Positions 56,391-64,000 of a stretch of 64,000 nucleotides of DNA are shown piece after piece. The stretch spans positions 39,224,235-39,288,234 of the forward strand of contig NC_044555.1 in NCBI RefSeq assembly GCF_007565055.1, read 5' to 3'. Numbering within the stretch: the first letter of the stretch is position 1; each line of letters starts with the position of its first letter. The notes below the pieces were generated by a model. That model saw only the letters and a program-made list of their open reading frames with translations, did no database searches and was not told the origin of the DNA. The stretch comes from Rhinopithecus roxellana. Lineage: Eukaryota; Chordata; Mammalia; Primates; Cercopithecidae. The translations under genes were made by a program, and so were the position numbers.

Positions 56391-56999
56391 GTTGATTAAA
56401 CTATCACATCAAGGATTCAGTGCCTAGTCTTAGAATTGGAAAAGTCTTTCTTCTGTTTGTTCCTTAGGATGACAGTCATAGTGGAGAAGAATGTAGTAGA
56501 AAGTTTTATTTAGAGCCACTTTTATTCTTATTCCTTGCAGTTACTATTTTAGTGTTATTAACAAATAAAAAGAAATTTTGTGTTTAAAAAATTTGAAATT
56601 TGGTGAATGAATATGACATTACCAATACTTTGACAAAAGGCAGAAACTGTGTTTAACTGCAGTTTTTTATTAATAACCTGTAGAAGGATAATAAAAGGAA
56701 ATAGATTCTATATACATAAAATACCTAAACTCAAGAGCAAGACAATGACAAAGAAGCAATTCATAGGGAAAATAATAACACTGCTTTTAAATATTTCAGG
56801 TTCCTAAGGATATCAGGAAAAAGCTTTCAAAGTCTGATGAATTCTTCAATATTTTCTCCTGTTGCTCTTCTCTTCACATTTTCCATTTAAGTGAATGCAA
56901 AGTCACTGTTTTGCCTTAAGCACTCCTGTTATTCCTACCCTCATTGCCTTTTCAGTTGGAAATCTCTAGGATTGAAATTCCCTTTATCTTTCCTCTGCT
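56391..56999. other. AT-rich sequence, nothing recognised
   Basis: About 610 bp downstream of LTR12 without gene or repeat landmarks. GT dinucleotides that could act as splice donors for an LTR12 transcript cannot be judged from sequence alone. Confidence 0.45.
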
Positions 57000-57290
57000 A
57001 AGAAAACACCCATTCTGTCTTCAAAATTCAAATAAGGTTCCAAATCCTGTGTAAAACCTTCTTGTGCCTCCCCTTTCCCATCACAATTAATTACCTTTCT
57101 CTCATTTCTGTATCTTGAAAATAAGTAAATTATCATATGAATCACAGTGCAATTTATTTATTTGTTGCTTGCCTGGCTTCCTTTTAAGAATGTGAGTATC
57201 CGAAGGACAGCAACTCTTTTTTTTCAGTCCTGTTTGTATCCACAGTCTGTAATGTAGTGTTAGCACAGAAAGACATTTACTGGAATCTTG
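57000..57290 (+). repeat. LINE-2 3' end fragment
   Basis: Pattern of L2: TTCAAAATTCAAATAAGGTTCC, TGTAAAACCTTCTTGTGCC, then CTTTTAAGAATGTGAGTATCCGAAGGACAGCAAC and GTTTGTATCCACAGTC, AGTGTTAGCACAG. Highly diverged. Confidence 0.55.
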
Positions 57291-59095
57291 TTTAGCTGAT
57301 CCAAAGCTGAACGTAGACTAAAAAAGGTAAACAAGTACATGAAATTGATGACATTATGGGCAGGAGTAATGTGAAATTGAGGAAAATGTGCCATATATAA
57401 CTTTGAAATTAAATAGAACAGCAGAACACAGAGAGGTAAATGGTTATAACAGATTTTATTGTGATGGCAAAAATTCTTTAAAAAATATGTAATATTTTGT
57501 AAAGATTTTTACTTTTTGTGAAATAGAGTGTTTCATTTTTATAACTTAATAATAGAAGACACATGCCTGATTTTCATGCATTACTCACGTTCACTTATTC
57601 AGCATGAAGTAAAATTTAAGGATTCTAGCCACCTGTCAAACAAAGCATTAACATTAAATTGACAGTTCTGTTAGATCTGTGTGTACTGTCTGTCAGTACA
57701 GACAGGAAGATCTTTAAGGCAAATCTTTAGCTTAAACATGTAGTTTACACATATTCCTCGTTAGATGTAAACTAGAAAAACTGCTGTTAGAGATGAGTGA
57801 AAATTGGTAAAGAGGCATATTAGCTTCCTTATCTCAGACAGTTCCTCTCTCCAGTCGTCTCATAATTATAAAACCAATGCCAAGTATCTTCATGGAGTTT
57901 TGCACTCAGTTGTGTGCATATTTATGCAACTTGAATCTAATTAACAGTTCATCACACCTCATGAGTTGTGCCATTGCAAATATAGCTCCTAAATGATTAA
58001 GGTGTATTCTGTTTCCAAAGTTACACAGTCATCGAAATACTACTTAACTACTCTCATTTTTTCTTAGTGATTTTCAAATTTCTACCCCTATTGTTTTCGG
58101 AAAAATTAACTTGTATTTTAGTGATCAATGATAATTACTAATGAAAAAAATCTCAGAAAAAAAATACAGTTTAGACTGAATGTGATAAGCTTGAGTTTAG
58201 TATTTTCGTGTAGTAGAAAAAATAGTTGATAATAATGATAGAAGAAAAAAGTACATAATGAATAAAATGATACAGTTAGACATGGAACTAATCACTGATA
58301 ATTCTAGTTCCTGTTTTTACAACTTCATGGAAAGAACCACAAGTCATTTCACTGATTGCATTTAGTAACATTTAATACCTTATGAAGGTCACAGAGCCCA
58401 GGAAATAAATGAAAATGAATGATCTTATACAAGAGGCACTGGAAGTTCATACTGAGATCTGTTCAATAAAATGATCAGTAGTATAATTTAGTATAGTACT
58501 TTATTTTATTATTTGACCTAAGACTAGAATTAGAATACTGTTTAGAAACCTTAGCTTTTTTCTCTATGAAAGATGAGTTTTAGTTTTCCGTTTCTATTGT
58601 GTTTTCTTCTTTTCCTTTTAACTGCTGGAGCAGCTAACTAATCTTACAATAATACTTTGGAAAGAATCCTTATGCAAGGGATAATACCAACAAATTTCAA
58701 TGACAAAACAACTTCTAAATCCTAAAAAAAATAGTGACAAAATTGTTTCCTAGTCACAAGAGAAACATGTGAAACTCAAGTGACTAATTTGTAACAATTA
58801 TCACATGCAAAATTAATTGGATTGTATTTCCAAGTACATTTCTGGATACCTAATATGGCCCTTATATGGGTAAATACAAAATAAGAGGGAGCTTCACATA
58901 AATTAGTCAATAAATACCTTTTGAACTGCTAATGATTTTCATGACTTAGTTTACATGCTGAGGACTTAGCTGTCAATAAAATAGAGAGAGTGAGAGAGAC
59001 CATGCCATATATACACATGAACAAATAAATAAAAATAATTTCAGTCAATGATTAATTCAATGAAAAATATAATTTAATAGAATAACAGCATGACA
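57291..59095. other. AT-rich sequence, nothing recognised
   Basis: About 1.8 kb with no open frame long enough to list and no repeat family that I can name. Confidence 0.45.
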
Positions 59096-59099
59096 CTGT

Positions 59100-59228
59100 T
59101 TTAAATATAGTAGCCATGAAAAGTGATGGCTACTGATTAAATATAGTAGCTGATGATCTACTGATTAAATATAGTAGCCATGGAAAGTGATGGCTAGCTA
59201 ACTGATTTAAATATGGTATCCATAGAAA
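59100..59228 (+). repeat. Small irregular minisatellite
   Basis: Four imperfect copies beginning TTAAATATAGTAGC (59101, about 59137, about 59166, and TTTAAATATGGTATCC at about 59206), most with CATGRAAAGTGATGGCTA. Unit length varies from about 29 to 41 bp. Confidence 0.85.
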
Positions 59229-59574
59229 GTGTATCTGAGAAGGAGATATTTAATTGAGACTTGAATCATGAAAAGGAAGCAGCCAAGCAAAGATCTAGGA
59301 TAAGGTTGTTCCAAGAAGGCGTAGTAATAAATTACTTGATATGAGATTAGACTTGGAGTATACAAGAGGCAGAAAAAGCCCAGTGAGGCTGAATATAGTG
59401 GTAGGTGTCAAGAATGGAAGGAGGTGAAGCAGGGGCGATAGTCAGTGGTTTTTTTCTTTTTTTTTTTTTCAATTTTAACACCATTTTATTTTTCTTCTTC
59501 TTCATATGATAAAGCGTCATATGATAAAGTCCTTTCCCTACTCAGAACTGCTTATAATTTTTTTATTCCCCCCT
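59229..59574. other. Spacer with T tract and short tandem repeat
   Basis: A T-rich run at 59447-59469, followed by a tandem duplication of CATATGATAAAG with linker at about 59505-59530, precedes the LINE-1 fragment. The T tract could be a separate antisense retroposed tail. Not resolved. Confidence 0.45.
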
Positions 59575-60328
59575 TTTTTTTGTATTATTATACTTTAAGT
59601 TCTAGGGTACGTGTGCACAATGTGCAGGTTTGTTGCATATGTATACTTGGGCCATGTTGGTGTGCTGCACCCATCAACTTGTCAGCACCCATCAACTCGT
59701 CATTCGCATCAAGTATAACTCCCAATGCCATCCCTCCCCATATCCCCCTCCCCATAATAGGCCCCGGTGTGTGATGTTCCCCTTCCCGAATCCAAGTGAT
59801 CTCATTGTTCAATTCACACCTATGAGTGAGAACATGTGGTGTTCTCACTCTGTTCTTGCGATAGTTTTCTGTTCTTGTGATAGTTTGCTGAGAATGATGG
59901 TTTCTAGCTGCATCCATGTCCCTACAAAGGACACAAACTCATCTCTTTTTATGGCTGCATAGTATTCCATGGTGTATATGTGCCACATTTTCTTAATCCA
60001 GTCTGTCACAGATGGACATTTGGGTTGATTCCAAGTCTTTGCTATTGTGAATAGTGCTGCAATAAACATACATGTGCATGTGTCTTTATAGCAGCATGAT
60101 TTATAATCCTTTGGGTATATACCCAGTAATGGGATGGCTGGGTCATATGGTATTTCAAGTTCTAGATCCTTGAAGAATCGCCATACTGTTTTCCACAATG
60201 GTTGCACTAGTTTACAATCCCACCAACAGTGTAAAAGTGTTCCTATTTCTCCACATCCTCTCCAGCACCTGTTGTTTCCTGACTTTTTAATGATTGCCAT
60301 TCTAACTGGTGTGAGATGGTATCTCAAG
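59575..60328 (-). repeat. 5'-truncated young LINE-1 3' end (antisense)
   Basis: Plus strand: TATTATTATACTTTAAGTTCTAGGG (3' UTR), then the ORF2 C-terminus, open for 160 codons on minus (60327-59845): CWRGCGEIGTLLHCWWDCK (zinc-knuckle-like cysteines), PLLGIYPKDY, MEYYAAIKRDEF. It is truncated at GTGAGATGGTATCTCA. Much less decayed than the other LINE-1 copies, so L1PA age. About 750 bp, inactive by truncation. Confidence 0.92.
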
Positions 60329-60599
60329 AATATTCAACATTCTTAAAGAAAAGAATTTTCAAGTCAGTGAGTTTTAAAGGTCGTGATAAGTTGTTTTGGT
60401 TAATATTCTACTATGGGAAGCCACTAAAGTTTAAGCAAGAGTGTGATGAAATTTTATGTACTCTTAAAAACCCTTATTTTGCTTATTGTTTTGAACAAAT
60501 TCTGACTAGAATAAAGGCAGAGAGACAAGTTAGGAATTTTGTCTGTTTGTTTCCCATCATAATCCAGACAAGATAAGATGGTGTTTTTAACAAAGTAGT
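60329..60599. other. Non-coding spacer
   Basis: About 270 bp with a featureless 86-codon open frame (60316-60576). Confidence 0.4.
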
Positions 60600-60935
60600 A
60601 ATAGAATTTCTTTAATTACTTTTGTGGGTACGTAGTAGCTATAGATATATTTATGGGGTACATGAGAGGTTTTGATACAGCCATGCAATGTGAAGTAAAC
60701 ACATCATGGAGAATGGAGTATCCATCTCCTCAAGTATTTATCCTTTGAGTAGCAAAGAATCCAATTACACTCTTTTAGTTATTTAAAAATGTACAGTTAA
60801 GTTATTATTGACTATACTCACACTGTGGTACTATCAAAAAGTAGGTCTTATTCATTTTCCTAACTAGTTTTTGTATCCACTAACCATCCCTACTTCCCCC
60901 TCAACCTCCCACTCAAGTAGCAATAGTATAATTTT
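60600..60935 (-). repeat. Old LINE-1 3' UTR fragment (antisense)
   Basis: TATTTATGGGGTACATGAGAGGTTTTGATACAG, CAATGTGAAGTAAACACATCATGGAG, CCATCTCCTCAAGTATTTATCC and TTTGTATCCACTAACCATCCC are characteristic antisense L1MA/L1PB 3' UTR words. Confidence 0.82.
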
Positions 60936-61115
60936 AAAGAAATGTTTAGATTTTTTAGTTTCTTAGAGGTGCAGTCTACAGAATGTGTAAATAGAATGGG
61001 CTTGAATATCAGGAAAGAGAGGAATCAAAGATATTTCTTGGTTCTGGGCCTGAACAAGTAGATACTATTTATTGAAATGGGGAAACCTAGGAAGAAGCAG
61101 ATTGGGTTGGAATAG

Positions 61116-61148
<33 letters not shown>

Positions 61149-61183
61149 ATACACACACACACACACACACAAACACACATATA
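61116..61183 (+). repeat. (TA)n(CA)n compound microsatellite
   Basis: About 12 TA units run into interrupted CA/CATA repeats of about 40 bp, a typical primate compound dinucleotide repeat. Confidence 0.9.
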
Positions 61184-64000
61184 AGCTGGAAATCACTATT
61201 TGGGATCCTATTTGAAATAGTCAGTGCTTGAATATTGATGTTAAAACTATAGCACTAGATAAAATTACTTAGACAAAACTATACATTGAAAACAAAAGAA
61301 AACTAAGAAAGCTCATTTGAATTCAACATTTGAATAGCAGGAGATATAGGAGAAGAATAATACATTACAAGAGCCTAGAGAACACACATGTTTCTATAAA
61401 GAAAGAATGTTCAGTTGTATCTAAAGAGGATAAATGAGAAGAAAATGGATTCACCACTGACTTTGGAAAATGTACGTTATTGATAATCTTGCAAAGATAA
61501 GTCTCTTAGGAGTGGTGTGGGTGAAAACCTAGTTGAGAATAAGCAATGATTTAAAGAAAAAAATACAAAATTATTCTAGGATTTTTGCTACGAAGGGTAG
61601 TAGTATAGTTAGAGTGTATTTGAAATATGGACTGTGTTCCTGAAATTTTTTAGCAGGAAAAAATATATGTGACAGAGAGAAAGGAGTAAAGGTAATTATA
61701 AATGAATAACACTCAATTCTTTGCAGTAACTTGGAGGATTCTTTTAAAATTTCCTTTGTGTATATAAATATGTTTTGAGTTTCAGATTGTCGCTGCCAGA
61801 AATACAGGATTTCTTAAGAGGCTGGCAATTCAAATCATCATTCATAAATCAATGATCTCTGATTGATAGCCATATGAATTTGTCTTTGGCATTTTTAATA
61901 CTAACATCACACAAACCTACAATAACAAAAAATAACAGTTCTTAAACATGATAGCGTAATGTCGATTACAGTATTGTAAGAAATCAACACTAACTTTGTT
62001 TAGGAACTGTATAAATTAGTAAAAATTAAAATCAATCCTTTTATTAAAAATCTTTAAAAATGTGTTAATAAAAAATTACTGCTCAATTTCTAAAATATCT
62101 TCAGGGTTAAAAATATAAATATGCAGACATATACATATATGTACACTTAGTTTTGAGTTCTGTTATTTCAAATAATATGCTTATTAATAAACTACTAGGT
62201 TAATCTTGAATATGAAAATTTACATTTAAATATAGCAGCCTGTTAAGGCAAATGTGACAGAGAGACAAGCTAGAAATGTTTTCATCTGCCAGAAACTTGA
62301 GGTTTCAGAGAAAATGAAGAGGTTAATGTTCTTAAACATCAATTTTTTTATTCTGACTCAAATCCCTTTCTCTTTAGGGTAAAACCCAGGCTTAGTGAAA
62401 TTCTGACACTAGGGATCTGTGTTCAAAGTACTGTGTATACATGTAAATATCTGGAATAATGTGAGGATTATTAGAAATTCTTATGTTGTAGTAATGCCTT
62501 TGAAACTCGTAATATCCTCTAAAAATCTATACAAAAGGCTCTCTGCCTTTGACCAAGCATACACACATATTCAGAATACTTTTCTGCAGTTTCACTCTAA
62601 AGTAATGGATCTGGTTGTATCAAGCAGCTAACACTTTGTTGGCTGAAACAGAAATTTCTCTTGCCATTTTAAATCAAATGAAAGCATTTTTTTTTTTTTT
62701 TTTTTGGTCAAACTGAGCACTAATTTTAACTTCATTTTTATTAATTCAGTAGCTCATTTGATACAAAATTTTCATGAAATCTTACTGTTTTACTTTTTTA
62801 GTATTCTTCACATTATGCTGATCTGCACCTATATTTCATTTATGGAGATATAGGTTGCTTAAAAGTATGTGTAGTAGGGAAATACTCCCTCCTCTTTTTC
62901 CATTTCTTATGCAAAGTAATCCTTTTCTAGAAATATATACTCTTGTAATTTTTATGATTCAATGATTCATGCTTTTGTGTTTATTATCATAAAGAAATGG
63001 CACTTTCTAAATCATGCCAATGACAAAGTAAAAAAAAAAAAAAAAAAAAGGTGAATTGAAACAGGCTGTTTTTGACATGAATGGGCAGAGTACAAAGTCA
63101 GAGCAAAAATCCAATGAAAGCAGACCAAAGGGTTAATGTAAGTAGAATGAACTAATTAAGAGACACTAAAGAATGACATTTGGAATCGCAGCATGTTTAA
63201 ATAATAAAACAATTATAAGGAGTGAACAGCATTGAAGAGACTTCTAACAATGGCTGAAGGAAGCCCTATCAATTAAACATAAAAGTAAAATTAAAAGAAA
63301 AGCCACAAGAATAGTTCAAAGGGAAATAGAATTTATAAAATCGAGACGGGAGAGTAAATTATTAAGAATGACTTTGACAAGTAGCATACCATGCACCTTT
63401 GTCATATTGTGAAATATTCACCTTGTTAATCCAATTTTGTGAAATAACAGAAATGCTTTTAATTTTGCCTCACCTTCTTAATTACAATAATAAAAGTAAA
63501 AGTGCTTTCATGAGGAAAAAATTAAGAGCAATTAGGCAACACTTGATGTTAATAAAATTCTAATTAATGGAATGCTGTAATAATCACTGTGGTTGTAATA
63601 AATTACTTATCACAAAGGGGAAAATGACTCATTATTTCAACTTTCTGGAATTCAAATGTACGGTTTATATTAAGTGAAAGACTTTTGCTGTTGAGCTACC
63701 ATGGGATTGCTTTGCAAATGCAAACTAATTCAAAATCTATTATAAAAGTATATTAAAAAATGAGTAAATTATTATTGAATTAATAAAACAGAAAACAACA
63801 CCAGAATTCTGAAATAAAAAATAGGTTACAAAACCTTTGTTTCAATAATCTGAAGATGCTAATATCTGTGTATTGTGTTTGTCACAGATAACAATTTTTG
63901 GTTACTGGATGCTCTGATTTATTATCCTTATTCTAAAAAGTACCAATGGATTTTGTAAGCAAACGAGGTATTTGTTTATTATGGATCCATATTCAATGTA
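61184..64000. other. AT-rich sequence, nothing recognised
   Basis: 2.8 kb of AT-rich DNA. T tract at 62688-62705 and A tract at 63031-63050 may be old retroposon tails, but I see no attached element. Open frames are at most 70 codons. No gene is supported. Confidence 0.45.

Noticed and set aside
59845..60327. 160-codon open frame, possibly a functional gene
   Set aside because: It is the C-terminus of LINE-1 ORF2 in a 5'-truncated young copy; openness reflects youth, not use.

Overview
The window is nuclear DNA of a catarrhine primate, most probably an Old World monkey (macaque, baboon or guenon type). The evidence is the repeat content. The two youngest Alus (4416-4740 and 20914-21215) carry CTCAAGCCTGTAATCCC and ATCTGGCCACTGCACTCC, variants typical of cercopithecine AluY rather than human AluY. 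A solitary LTR12 (HERV-9) fits a catarrhine host. I find no intact cellular gene, rRNA, tRNA or CRISPR array. The window is intergenic or intronic sequence built almost wholly from nested retroelements.

Layout. 1-6736: a probable LINE-derived block, AT-rich sequence with a 150-bp duplicated segment, and three Alus. 6742-12952: a minus-strand class I (gamma-like) provirus with AACAT target duplications. It has a 3' LTR, env in two sizeable open pieces and a decayed pol; gag, leader and most of the 5' LTR are deleted. 12953-20545: an Alu, mostly unrecognised sequence, two MIRs and a probable solo LTR. 20550-34025: one old antisense LINE-1 split by an AluY, a second (plus-strand) class I provirus at 21666-29748 with both LTRs and a tRNA-Phe-like primer site, and a Tigger1-type DNA transposon. 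34031-35600: a processed pseudogene of an RNF19-family RBR ubiquitin ligase (closest to RNF19B) whose two halves are in reversed order. 36295-36960: MIR and a MaLR-type LTR. 38725-42333: an internally deleted ERV-L with a dUTPase relic, interrupted by an Alu and a 1-kb compound satellite.

42430-52805: an old sense LINE-1, itself interrupted by an Alu, a probable solo LTR and a 6.2-kb younger LINE-1 whose 5' half is inverted (twin priming). 52926-54415: Alus, microsatellites and a 25-bp-arm AT palindrome. 54884-56386: a full-length solo LTR12 flanked by GTAT. 56391-64000: mostly unrecognised AT-rich sequence with an L2 relic, a small minisatellite and two antisense LINE-1 3' ends.

None of the broken viral or LINE reading frames looks able to make a complete enzyme. 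Parts that could still act are regulatory (LTR12, the ERV LTRs) plus the two open env segments. The most unusual features are the permuted RNF19B-like pseudogene, the satellite that captured and multiplied ERV-L sequence, and the loss of five polymerase catalytic acids in the second provirus, each explicable by one G-to-A change before an A.
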